Positions 26,302 through 34,228 of a stretch of DNA of 37,637 nt are shown in pieces. Each line of letters starts with the position of its first letter. Within the stretch, counting starts at the first letter, position 1. Position numbers and translations under genes: made by a program. The notes below the pieces were generated by a model. That model saw only the letters and a program-made list of their open reading frames with translations. It ran no database searches and was not told the origin of the DNA. Source of the DNA: Crocinitomicaceae bacterium (GTDB lineage Bacteria; Bacteroidota; Bacteroidia; Flavobacteriales_D; Crocinitomicaceae). The stretch is from positions 1 through 37,637 of the forward strand of contig JAOASF010000205.1 in the NCBI GenBank assembly GCA_025210175.1, given 5' to 3'.

Positions 26302-26860
26302 GCTGAGTCAGTAAGCGGTTAACTTGTGGAATAAGGGCTTGGACTTCGTCATTGTAAACAACGAAGGAGGCAAATTTTTCTTTTTTTTCATCACTCCACT
26401 GATTGTTCATGCGCAATTCCACTTCTTCCCTACTGATGGAATCTCGTTTCATTGTTCTTTGCAAGCGCATTTCTAGGGGAGAAACAACGAGAATAGTGTA
26501 ATCCATTTGTTGGTAGAGGCCGGTTTCGAAGAGGATAGCTGCTTCGTTGAACACCTTTCCCGAATTTGCTTCGAGCCGATGAAATGCTTGGCGCACGCGA
26601 GGATGCACAATAGCATTAAGCCCATCCTTTAAGCTCGGATTGGTAAAAACCTGGTTCGCGACGAAGGGTACATTGTACACCCCGTCCACAAAGGCGTTTT
26701 CTCCTAGGAGATGAACTATTTCTTCCCGAACCTCAGAATCTGTTTGGATTATTTTTTTGGCTTCAAGGTCAGAGTAAAACACTCGATATCCCATTGACTC
26801 CAGTATTCTAGAAACAGTTGATTTACCTGAACCAACTCCTCCTGTAATACCAATTTTCAT
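26294..26860 (-). CDS. coaE: Dephospho-CoA kinase
   Basis: Phosphorylates the ribose 3'-OH of dephospho-CoA, the final step of coenzyme A synthesis, in the cytosol. At 188 residues it is slightly short but complete. The P-loop GGVGSGKST is at the N-terminus, DLEAKKIIQ is the conserved segment after it, HPRVRQAF holds the family His-Pro, and the lid region QRTMKRD carries the catalytic and binding Arg residues. It is last in a unit with the SiaC-like and SiaB-like genes, starting 5 nt after the former's stop. Its end overlaps the convergent membrane-protein gene. Confidence 0.96.
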   Translation of the reverse strand: MKIGITGGVGSGKSTVSRILESMGYRVFYSDLEAKKIIQTDSEVREEIVHLLGENAFVDGVYNVPFVANQVFTNPSLKDGLNAIVHPRVRQAFHRLEANSGKVFNEAAILFETGLYQQMDYTILVVSPLEMRLQRTMKRDSISREEVELRMNNQWSDEKKEKFASFVVYNDEVQALIPQVNRLLTQLI

Positions 26861-26865
26861 AAGTT

Positions 26866-27249
26866 TTAAATCTCCTCTACCTCAATCATATTGAAAGGCA
26901 GGCCGATGATAGCTTGGTAATCCTCTCCTGCTTCTTCCATGTCTTCGTCGTCTTCCTCAAAATACCAGTTCACTTTTACGCTAGTACCCGATCCGTTCAT
27001 GGACTCTAGTTTCTTGAACAAGTCCAGGATACACTTGGAAGAGGAAGTATTGAAGTACTCCAATTTGATTTCCACCACCGTTTCTCCTTTTGGATTTTGT
27101 GCATAGGAATCTATCCACTCATTGAGTGGTTGGTAAAACTCTACTGAGTTCTCGGGGATTGATCTACCTTTTAACTCTATTAATCCCGCTTCAGAGTTAA
27201 AATTTACTGTAGGGGTTTTGGCTGAACCTTCAATTAGCAAATTTTCCAT
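26866..27249 (-). CDS. SiaC-family regulatory phosphoprotein (DUF1987)
   Basis: A 127-residue partner-switch protein. The family member SiaC of Pseudomonas aeruginosa is phosphorylated on T68 by SiaB, dephosphorylated by SiaA, and in the unphosphorylated state binds and activates the diguanylate cyclase SiaD. Here the conserved motif LEYFNTSSSKCILDLF places a threonine exactly at T68. The following acidic insertion (FEEDDEDMEEAGEDY) is common in the family. The SiaB-like gene lies 12 nt upstream and coaE 5 nt downstream. No SiaD-like GGDEF or SiaA-like PP2C gene is in the window, so the target is unknown. Confidence 0.88.
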   Translation of the reverse strand: MENLLIEGSAKTPTVNFNSEAGLIELKGRSIPENSVEFYQPLNEWIDSYAQNPKGETVVEIKLEYFNTSSSKCILDLFKKLESMNGSGTSVKVNWYFEEDDEDMEEAGEDYQAIIGLPFNMIEVEEI

Positions 27250-27261
27250 TTCTTCTACTCT

Positions 27262-27822
27262 TTAATCTATCTTAACATTCAAACAAAAAAATCGGATATC
27301 CTCATTCACTTCCACAAATTCGTATTCCAATTTATTACCCGATTTTCTCGCTATATCTATCATTCCTAACCCTGCTGTTCCTTTTGCAGAGATGCTACCA
27401 TCGCTCAACACTTCCTGATAATAGCTTTTCAACTCGTCTTTTGACATTCCATTGATGGAGTCCAATCGTTTCTGTAGATTCTCGGCATCCGCTTTATCGA
27501 GATAATTGCCTGTTTTGATAAAAAAACTTTCTTCTCTTCTAGCAATCATGAATAGGGCCGACTTGGCTTCTATTAGTCCACTGTTTCGCGTAGCCTCTGT
27601 ATCATCAATGTCAATGTGATGATATAGGTTTTGCAGACATTCAACCAAAACATTGAACACCTTTTTCTTCGTTCTTGGAGCTTCATCCATATAAGTCAAT
27701 TTTGATTCCATGATTTGAAGCACCGAAGACAGCAAGTCGGACGTCACAACACCTTTGAAAGAAAGAATAATATTCTCCGTTTCCAGTGTTTTGAATAAAT
27801 TATATATGTTGGACAGCGGCAT
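27262..27822 (-). CDS. SiaB-family protein kinase
   Basis: A 186-residue protein resembling SiaB, a GHKL-fold kinase that phosphorylates SiaC. The ATP-binding N-box-like segment is VLVECLQNLYHH, with E61 and N65, and the G-box-like segment is KGTAGLGMIDIARKSG at about 147-162. There is no sensor or membrane segment, so the signal must come through a partner. It is first in the siaB-like/siaC-like/coaE unit, 20 nt after a TAATTTTG promoter element, and divergent from the methyltransferase gene. Pairing with a SiaC-like gene strengthens the call. Confidence 0.85.
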   Translation of the reverse strand: MPLSNIYNLFKTLETENIILSFKGVVTSDLLSSVLQIMESKLTYMDEAPRTKKKVFNVLVECLQNLYHHIDIDDTEATRNSGLIEAKSALFMIARREESFFIKTGNYLDKADAENLQKRLDSINGMSKDELKSYYQEVLSDGSISAKGTAGLGMIDIARKSGNKLEYEFVEVNEDIRFFCLNVKID

Positions 27823-27841
27823 GCTAGGTTAAAGATAACCA

Positions 27842-27849
27842 CAAAATTA
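27842..27849 (-). promoter_or_regulatory. -7 promoter element TAATTTTG of the siaB-like operon
   Basis: A match to TAnnTTTG with a TTG 17 nt upstream as a plausible -33 box, 20 nt before the ATG at 27822. A second near match (TATCTTTA) lies between it and the start. Confidence 0.55.
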
Positions 27850-27915
27850 GGTTCTCAAACGAAAAGCAATATTTTTTTGAACCCCTCTTTTGGATTTTAT
27901 TTTCAGTAAAACACG

Positions 27916-27923
27916 TAATTTTG
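27916..27923 (+). promoter_or_regulatory. -7 promoter element TAATTTTG
   Basis: A match to TAnnTTTG, 6 nt before the methyltransferase ATG at 27930, predicting a near-leaderless mRNA. A TTTG lies 23 nt upstream, slightly far for a -33 box. Confidence 0.5.
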
Positions 27924-27929
27924 CGAGCT

Positions 27930-28673
27930 ATGAATTCCAATGAATGGTTTGCTTCGTGGTTCGATACAGAGTACTATCATTTGCTCTACAAAGATCGAGA
28001 CTTTGAAGAAGCAAGGCATTTTATCGACAACCTTGTTCACCATCTCGCTATTAAGCCGCAGGCGCGGGTTTTGGATTTGGCGTGTGGCAAAGGTCGACAT
28101 GCACAAACCTTGAGCGAGCACAACCTACAGGTCTTAGGTGTTGATTTATCCGAACAAAGCATTCTAGAGGCAAAAAAGATGGAGTCGAAAAACCTAAGTT
28201 TCAAGGTTCACGATATGCGCTATTCCATCGAAGGAGAAAAATTCGACTACATTTTTAATTTGTTTACCTCTTTTGGCTATTTCGATGAAGAAGAAACCAA
28301 CCTTGAGGTGCTCAAAAATGTAAATGGGATGCTCCGCTTTAACGGCACCTTCATTTTCGACTTTTTGAATTCCAACTTTTGCATCCAATCGATTGTTCCC
28401 CAAGAGGTAAAGGAAGTAGAAGGAATTCATTTCGATATTCGCCGAAAGTTTGACGGAAAGTATATTCGCAAAGAAATTGACGTTATCGACCACGGAAAAA
28501 CTTACCATTTTGAAGAAAAAGTAAGAGCCTACTGTTTCCAGCAATTGCATGAATTATTGGAAAAAAGTGGATTCACAGTTGTGTCTCTATTCGGATCTTT
28601 TGACCTTGATGAGTTTGAGGAAGCATCTTCTGAAAGAGCAATTTTCATTTGCAAACGTACCTCAGATCTATGA
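27930..28673 (+). CDS. Class I SAM-dependent methyltransferase
   Basis: A 247-residue Rossmann-fold methyltransferase. Motif I is VLDLACGKGRHAQTL at about 47-61, the acidic residue of motif II is in VLGVDLSEQS, and the motif IV region FDYIFNLFTSFGYF is where small-molecule enzymes place the substrate pocket. The substrate is not evident. A TTG three codons upstream is a possible start but overlaps the promoter element, so the ATG is used. Its TGA overlaps the ATG of the ZIP gene (ATGA), so the two are translationally coupled. Confidence 0.88.
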   Translation: MNSNEWFASWFDTEYYHLLYKDRDFEEARHFIDNLVHHLAIKPQARVLDLACGKGRHAQTLSEHNLQVLGVDLSEQSILEAKKMESKNLSFKVHDMRYSIEGEKFDYIFNLFTSFGYFDEEETNLEVLKNVNGMLRFNGTFIFDFLNSNFCIQSIVPQEVKEVEGIHFDIRRKFDGKYIRKEIDVIDHGKTYHFEEKVRAYCFQQLHELLEKSGFTVVSLFGSFDLDEFEEASSERAIFICKRTSDL

Positions 28674-29386
28674 TGTGGACTTCTATTTTTTGGCTATTGC
28701 TTTCGGTTGTTCTCGGAGGTTTATTTGTAACGATCCTACAGAAAAACAAAGCTTCTTTTATCAAGTTAATGTTGGCCTTTAGTGGAGGTTTTTTGCTGTC
28801 CATGGCCTTCATTCACTTTGTTCCCGAGCTGTACGAGGAGAACCAGGAAAAAATTGGGATTTTCATCTTGGTTGGATTTTTGGTTCAATTGGTTCTCGAG
28901 TTCTTTTCAGGGGGGATTGAACATGGACACATTCATCACCACGGACCCAAAAAATTGCCCATCGCCATGTTGCTATCCTTGTCTGTACATTCCTTTATTG
29001 AAGGTATTCCTCTCGGTTCGGCAGATTTGGCTCACGAGGTACACGGACATTTGTCTGGTAGTAATTCCTTGCTGATGGGAATTCTTTTTCATCAATTTCC
29101 TGTTGCAATCGCCCTAATGACCTAGTAGAAGGAAACGAATCTGAGTAAGACCAAGGCTTGGTTTTGGCTAATGTTGTTTGGAATTATGACACCACTCGGG
29201 ATGTTGTTTGGTGCGGGACAAAATAGCATTCAATTTGATTTCTCTATTGTGATGGCGATCGTTGTGGGTATGTTCTTACATATTTCCACCACCATTATTT
29301 TTGAAACGAACGAAAATCACAAATTCAACTTGGCCAAGTTGTTAGCCATCCTTTGTGGATCGGCCATTGCCATCGTTTTACACTAA
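28670..29386 (+). pseudogene. ZIP-family metal transporter interrupted by two in-frame TAG codons
   Basis: The intact frame would encode about 238 residues with eight TM segments. Before the interruption are TM1-3, a histidine-rich loop (EHGHIHHHG), TM4 with the metal site HSFIEGIP and TM5 with HQFPVAIALMT. Then TAG TAG occurs at 29123-29128. The same frame continues without any shift as KETNLSKTKAWFWLM and on through TM6-8 to a TAA at 29384. Both stops sit where leucines would fit (each is one base from TTG). TAG is a genuine stop elsewhere here (hemH and the SGNH gene), so truncation after TM5 is expected. A recent pseudogene, a sequencing or assembly error, or readthrough are the options. 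The start overlaps the methyltransferase stop. Confidence 0.82.
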
Positions 29387-30168
29387 TTGGATTCCAAACC
29401 AATCAAGCCGTATTTGTTGCGTTGATAAAGCACATTTCTGCTTCCTACTGATTGGAGGTAGTAACATATTTTGGGACCCAGTTTTCCGTAATAAGTAGCA
29501 CCAACTGCACTTTCATTAAAAATGGCTGCGTAGAAACAGCATGCTGCCAAGTAAGACCCCTTGAGGGATGGGTGTGCGCCGTCTTTCACATACATGTTTT
29601 CATCTGGACGTCTACTTCTACTATCTCTAAAAGCCATTCCTACTGGAACCACGCCAAAATTGTACTGTTTTCCGATTTTGAGGTATTGATCGCGAATTTT
29701 GAGGGTCATTTTATCGTAGGTATCCGTTTCTGGAAAGGGAACATATCCATTTCTGTAGCCCCAGGTCATGTAGAGTAAAATCTTTGTGTCGGCCTTGTTT
29801 CTTCGGATAGCTCTCACCATCTTTTCCATGGCTGGAAGGGTGGTATCTCGAATGTAAAGATTGGGTTGCAGAAAATCTCGACTCGAACCTTGAATGATGA
29901 CGTAATCCCAATCTTCATGGTTGATGGCATTGTACACCTCATCTCGTTCGGATTGAACCAAAAGAGTCGCCTTGCCCTTGGTTTCTGATTGAACATACAC
30001 CTGTTTTCCTTTGGAAATGGCGATGTGTTCAAAAATATCCGGCATTTCGTTTCGATAGGTATAGCTGTTCCCGATGAACAAGATCTTTGTTTGATCTTTT
30101 TTGGAATAGAGTTGATACCCCACAATCAATAGGAAAGCTATATCGATTAAAAGGAGGAACTTTCTCAT
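29383..30168 (-). CDS. SGNH/GDSL-family hydrolase, membrane-anchored
   Basis: A 261-residue protein with an N-terminal hydrophobic segment (residues 3-20) that is a membrane anchor or uncleaved signal. The catalytic set is visible: nucleophile S35 in FIGNSYTY, the oxyanion-hole region IIQGSSRDF, and D196/H199 in DGAHPSLKGSY. Such enzymes remove or transfer acyl groups. As the last gene of the polysaccharide locus it may trim or O-acetylate the glycan outside the inner membrane (inference). The ATG at 30168 overlaps the sugar-transferase stop (ATGA); a longer frame from 30228 lies inside that gene and is rejected. The stop is TAG and overlaps the ZIP gene end. Confidence 0.85.
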   Translation of the reverse strand: MRKFLLLIDIAFLLIVGYQLYSKKDQTKILFIGNSYTYRNEMPDIFEHIAISKGKQVYVQSETKGKATLLVQSERDEVYNAINHEDWDYVIIQGSSRDFLQPNLYIRDTTLPAMEKMVRAIRRNKADTKILLYMTWGYRNGYVPFPETDTYDKMTLKIRDQYLKIGKQYNFGVVPVGMAFRDSRSRRPDENMYVKDGAHPSLKGSYLAACCFYAAIFNESAVGATYYGKLGPKICYYLQSVGSRNVLYQRNKYGLIGLESN

Positions 30169-30764
30169 TTTTCTTTGTGGCGGAAGATTTTCATGAAGGT
30201 TTGTCCGATTATCTTGATATCCGTCCAAAGTGAAATTTGATCAATGTATTTTAAATTGAGTTTCAATTTGGCTGGCATTACTTCCTCAATATAGGTTTTT
30301 TCGGGGTGCTCACTGGCCCCTAAAATTTCGTTTTCCAGAAAGTACTCCAAACTGGCAAAGTCTGTAATACCGGGCTTGGCTAATAAAACACGCTTTTGTT
30401 CCTCGTTGTACAAATTCACATATTCTCTTACCTCTGGTCGTGGACCTACAATGGACATATCCCCCACCAAGACGTTCCAAAACTGGGGAAACTCGTCCAA
30501 TTTATACTTTCTCAAGAAAAAGCCTACCTGAGTAATTCTTGGGTCGCGCATACCTACAGTTAACTTCCCAGAAGCATCGGAGTCGGGACGCATCGTTCTG
30601 AATTTCAATAAATTAAAATCCTTTCCATTTTTCCCTACTCTTACCTGTCGATAGAAGGCTCCTCCTTTGGAACCGAATACAATCAACAAAGAAATCAGGA
30701 TTCCAAAAGGTAGAAAGCAGAGTAAAACGCAAGCAGAAAACAATATGTCGAACACTCGCTTCAT
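30165..30764 (-). CDS. Initiating sugar phosphotransferase, PglC-type
   Basis: A 199-residue monotopic phosphoglycosyltransferase that moves a sugar-1-phosphate from a UDP-sugar to undecaprenyl phosphate, the first step of repeat-unit assembly. The membrane-embedded helix is at residues 6-30, followed by FYRQVRVGKNGKDFNLLKFRTM, trimmed here to its core KFRTMRPDSD, the catalytic Asp-Glu pair D90-E91 in KYKLDEFPQFWNVL, and the closing motif VGPRPEV. The short PglC-like form lacks the extra TM domain of WbaP. Its start overlaps the aminotransferase stop by 4 nt. With that enzyme upstream, a 4-amino-6-deoxy sugar such as an N-acetylated bacillosamine is a reasonable first sugar (inference). Confidence 0.93.
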   Translation of the reverse strand: MKRVFDILFSACVLLCFLPFGILISLLIVFGSKGGAFYRQVRVGKNGKDFNLLKFRTMRPDSDASGKLTVGMRDPRITQVGFFLRKYKLDEFPQFWNVLVGDMSIVGPRPEVREYVNLYNEEQKRVLLAKPGITDFASLEYFLENEILGASEHPEKTYIEEVMPAKLKLNLKYIDQISLWTDIKIIGQTFMKIFRHKEK

Positions 30765-31975
30765 CGACCGGCAACTTTTTGATATGCCTTTTTTACCACC
30801 GCAATCACGGTTTGTACATCCTCATCGCTCAAATTAAAATATACGGGAAGGGTAATTTCGTTCTGGTATTTACTCCATACGGTTGGGTAATCTTCCATTT
30901 TGTACCCCAAATTTTTATATGCCGTGAGAATGGGCAAAGGTTGGAAATGAACATTCACAGAGACATCTTGATCGAATATTTCCTGCATCATTTGATCTCT
31001 TTGGTCTTCAGTAAAGTCATTGATGCGCAAAAGGTACAAATGGTAAGAAGACTCTCTATCCGCTGAAATGCTCACCGGACAATCGGCCCAAGTCTCTTGC
31101 TGAAAGGCTTCGTCGTATTGACGAAATATCTCTTTTCGCCTGTCCAAATTTTCTTGATATCTCTCCAATTCTATCAAACCAATGGCTGCTTGAAGGTCGG
31201 TCATATTGCATTTGAACCCAGGCTCGGTAACGTCGTAGCGCCAATTGCCTTTTTGTGTTTTTGCCAAGGCATCTTTGGACTGACCGTGTAAAATTTTCAC
31301 ACAAAGTTCACGGTAAATTTCATCGTGATCAAAGCTATCTGGCAGGTTAATATGCATGGAACCACCCTCGGCTGTTGTAAGGTTTTTTACAGCGTGAAAG
31401 GAAAAACACGAAACATCAGCCAGAGCTCCAGAGCGTTTTCCTTTGTACTTGGCTCCAAAACTATGCGCAGCATCGGAGGCAATGAGGATACGACCTAATT
31501 TTTGTTGGAAATCGGAGTTGGGCTTAAAAAGTTGCTTGATTTCTGGTGAATTGACCAAGGCGTACAAGCCATCGTAATCGCAGGGATAACCTCCTATATC
31601 CACCGGAATGATTGCCTTGGTTCTCTCCGTTATAGCTGCTTGAACGGCTTTTAGAGAAATATTAAAGTCTTCAGGGTTGATGTCTACCATTACCGGTTTT
31701 GCCCCTGTATGAATAATTACATTGGCACTGGCACAATAGGTGTAAGCAGGCAAAATCACCTCATCGCCTTCTCCTATTCCCCACCAGCGCAGCAACAACT
31801 CCATACCTGCTGTCCATGAACTTACCGCTACTGTGGTTTTGTTCCCACAATAGGCACTGAGTTCTTTTTCAAAACGCTTGGTTTTTGGTCCCGTTGTAAT
31901 CCATCCACTTTTCAGTGCATCTGTTACTTCTTGAATCACTTTATCGTCAATTCTCGGCGGAGAAAATGGAATCAT
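30761..31975 (-). CDS. DegT/DnrJ/EryC1/StrS-family sugar aminotransferase
   Basis: A PLP-dependent enzyme that adds an amino group to a nucleotide-linked keto-sugar. At 404 residues it is full length. SGWITTGPKTKRFE is the N-terminal family signature, LPAYTYCASANV the substrate segment, ASDAAHSFGAKYKG holds the PLP-binding Asp and the aromatic-ring His region, and FHAVKNLTTAEGG holds the Schiff-base lysine K197. It probably acts at C4 of a UDP-4-keto-6-deoxy-HexNAc, the usual role next to a PglC-type transferase. The matching dehydratase and acetyltransferase are not in the window and may lie beyond 37637. Confidence 0.92.
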   Translation of the reverse strand: MIPFSPPRIDDKVIQEVTDALKSGWITTGPKTKRFEKELSAYCGNKTTVAVSSWTAGMELLLRWWGIGEGDEVILPAYTYCASANVIIHTGAKPVMVDINPEDFNISLKAVQAAITERTKAIIPVDIGGYPCDYDGLYALVNSPEIKQLFKPNSDFQQKLGRILIASDAAHSFGAKYKGKRSGALADVSCFSFHAVKNLTTAEGGSMHINLPDSFDHDEIYRELCVKILHGQSKDALAKTQKGNWRYDVTEPGFKCNMTDLQAAIGLIELERYQENLDRRKEIFRQYDEAFQQETWADCPVSISADRESSYHLYLLRINDFTEDQRDQMMQEIFDQDVSVNVHFQPLPILTAYKNLGYKMEDYPTVWSKYQNEITLPVYFNLSDEDVQTVIAVVKKAYQKVAGR

Positions 31976-32007
31976 ACCTTAAAAAATTTAAGCACGAAAT
32001 TACGTAT

Positions 32008-33033
32008 TTATCGGGACAGACGCTTTTGCTTTTGAGACGGCTTTTTACCAAGAATAAGAAACTCTTGTATGCCTTTCAAATAACCCAGTCCGTAGCTAAA
32101 ATGGAGGATGAGAAATGTTTGACAATACTGAAAAAAGGATTCTTTGTGTTGATTCGACAATTTCCATGCGTTTTGCCCCATCAAAAGCACATAGGCCAAG
32201 CAGCCCAAAAAATAAATATCGAAAAGCAATGAAGGCAACACCAAAGCCATGGGGAGTAAAGAAAGCATGTAAGCCACAAAAGCAGGTGGAACCATTTGGC
32301 GTATGGTGGTTACTGCCTTGTGTTTTTTGTTGACATAAACCTTCCAGTATCCGTACTGAAAAAATTGTCGCCAAAGTCCGTTGAAAGTCCCTCGTACATA
32401 ATAGCGCAGCGAAATTCTATTTTCGAAAAAGATTCTTCCTCCTGCCTTGGATACCCGAAAATTGAAATCGTCGTCTTGATTTCGGATCAATTCTTCGTCA
32501 AAGAAGCCGATCTTTTCAAAAACCCAATAGGGATACATTGGACTGGTAACCGTATCGGTATACCCCGACTCGTTCAGAGTTCTAAAATTCCCCAGTCCCA
32601 TTCCAAATGAAGTAGACATGGCGTGGGCAATGATTCTTCCCTCATCGTTGATGTATTCATTTTCTATCCTTCCACCCACACACCACGTTGAGGCATCTGA
32701 TTCTAACTTTTCAATGCAGAGTTGGAGATAATTCGGACTTACCATGTGACGAGCCCCAATTATTTGCACGAAATCGACTTTTCCTCCGGCGTGTATTCCG
32801 AGGTTGAAAGCAAAGGGCGTCAGCTGTTTTTCATTGTCTACCAGTTGAAGCCCCTTGTACGCGGGCAACAAACTTTGAATTTTTTCTCTCGTACCATCGT
32901 CCGACATTCCATCCACGATGTAAACGCCAACCTCCCATTGATTGAAATTTTCAGAAGCATATATATGTTCAATACACTCTTGGATGTACTGGACTTCATT
33001 GCGACAGGGGATGACGATTGAGATCTTGAGCAT
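32008..33033 (-). CDS. Family 2 glycosyltransferase with C-terminal membrane segment
   Basis: A 341-residue GT-A enzyme. The N-terminal nucleotide-binding start is ISIVIPCRNEVQYIQECI, the second strand IVDGMSDDGT, and the catalytic base region RNQDDDFNFRVSKAGG near 190. The place where related ExoA-like enzymes have the metal-binding Asp (consensus VDGHA-like) reads IIGARHMVSP, so the usual DXD is not obvious. Hydrophobic segments near 245-285 anchor it to the membrane. It should add a sugar to the lipid-linked oligosaccharide on the cytosolic side. Its first 38 nt overlap the end of the preceding O-antigen polymerase-like gene. Confidence 0.88.
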   Translation of the reverse strand: MLKISIVIPCRNEVQYIQECIEHIYASENFNQWEVGVYIVDGMSDDGTREKIQSLLPAYKGLQLVDNEKQLTPFAFNLGIHAGGKVDFVQIIGARHMVSPNYLQLCIEKLESDASTWCVGGRIENEYINDEGRIIAHAMSTSFGMGLGNFRTLNESGYTDTVTSPMYPYWVFEKIGFFDEELIRNQDDDFNFRVSKAGGRIFFENRISLRYYVRGTFNGLWRQFFQYGYWKVYVNKKHKAVTTIRQMVPPAFVAYMLSLLPMALVLPSLLFDIYFLGCLAYVLLMGQNAWKLSNQHKESFFQYCQTFLILHFSYGLGYLKGIQEFLILGKKPSQKQKRLSR

Positions 33034-34228
33034 TGGTAACCTGTTTTACGTTAAGGAGAGACAAAAGTAAAAGTTGAAAAATAAACCCCGCCTCCGATTC
33101 AAAACTAGATTCGGTGAGGTTGAAAAAAATCAGGGTAATCACGACATATAGTGCCATCCTATTTTCCTTCCAATTGTTGCGCAGGGTAGTGAACCAAATC
33201 ATGACAAAAGGAAACAAGCCCAAAAGCCCAAGTGCTACGGAAAAGTTTAAAAATTGATTGTGTGCATTTAAATTGAGTGCTGCCAAATCTTTGTATCCCT
33301 TTTCTTCATTCACTCGGCGCATTTCATCCTTCACGTCCCCGGTTCCCACGCCTACCAAGCAATGATTCTTTGTGATCGAAAGGGCTGTTTGCCACATTAA
33401 TATTCGGGCGCCATTGCTATTGGTTTCCCCAGCGCTCTCTTGGTTAGACACACTTTCAATCATTTGCATCATTCGCGCGCGAGGTTTGAGTGTAATGGTA
33501 TCGATCATCCATGCAAACAACAAAGCACCAACTATCACCATCACACCTACCTTCCAATTGGATCGGAATACCCTCAACAAGTTTCCCATTCCTATGAGAA
33601 TTCCAGATATAATGGCCGCCTTTGAAAAGGTTAGAAATGCTGCGCAAACTAGAACAAGCAAAACAGTGAACCTCATTTTTGGCTTCGGAACAACCCCAGG
33701 CACAAAAGCTAAGAGTGCACCGATCAACCAAAACACACCTTGGTAGCTTCTGTGCAAAAAGAGTGAAAATTCATCCTCCATCAACAGAACATTGTGTTGG
33801 TAAAAGAGGATTTGAATCAAAGCATTGGCCAAACAAATGGTACTCGAAAGTACTGCTGCGCCCACAACAAATCGCTGGAGTACAACCTTATTCTTGGATG
33901 TAACCCCCAAAGCCAGCACAGGGATAAAAACCAAACCTACTTTAAAGCCTAAATCAAAGGAGGTGAAAGACGAGTTAGCGGAATACAAAGCACCGATTAG
34001 GTGACTGAAATACAACACAATCATCCAAACCCATGGCTTCTTCCAATCCAGCATTTTTTTCCAATCCTTCTCCTGTCGCGATACTAGCAAAAATACGATA
34101 CACAGGGCCATCAAAAGTGGTTGTAATTTGGGAAAAACAAAGCCACACAAAAAGAGGAGCCCAGCGATGCAGGTTACAATACTTTGGAGATTCCTCTTCT
34201 TTATTTCTTCCCAAGAAAGTAAAGCCAT
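32996..34228 (-). CDS. O-antigen polymerase/ligase-like membrane protein (Wzy/WaaL type)
   Basis: A 410-residue protein with about ten to twelve TM segments and a larger periplasmic loop in its second half, where MWQTALSITKNHCLVGVGTGDV and then LNAHNQFLNFSVALGLLG give the His/Asn signature of the Wzy_C domain. Such proteins polymerise undecaprenyl-linked repeat units or ligate glycan to lipid A core; sequence alone rarely separates these. It overlaps the flippase gene by 28 nt at its start and the GT2 gene by 38 nt at its end. A second member of the family is at 36790. Confidence 0.87.
   Translation of the reverse strand: MALLSWEEIKKRNLQSIVTCIAGLLFLCGFVFPKLQPLLMALCIVFLLVSRQEKDWKKMLDWKKPWVWMIVLYFSHLIGALYSANSSFTSFDLGFKVGLVFIPVLALGVTSKNKVVLQRFVVGAAVLSSTICLANALIQILFYQHNVLLMEDEFSLFLHRSYQGVFWLIGALLAFVPGVVPKPKMRFTVLLVLVCAAFLTFSKAAIISGILIGMGNLLRVFRSNWKVGVMVIVGALLFAWMIDTITLKPRARMMQMIESVSNQESAGETNSNGARILMWQTALSITKNHCLVGVGTGDVKDEMRRVNEEKGYKDLAALNLNAHNQFLNFSVALGLLGLFPFVMIWFTTLRNNWKENRMALYVVITLIFFNLTESSFESEAGFIFQLLLLSLLNVKQVTNAQDLNRHPLSQ

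Noticed and set aside
29123-29128. TAG reassigned to an amino acid throughout the genome
   Set aside because: hemH and the SGNH hydrolase gene end at TAG at the expected protein lengths.
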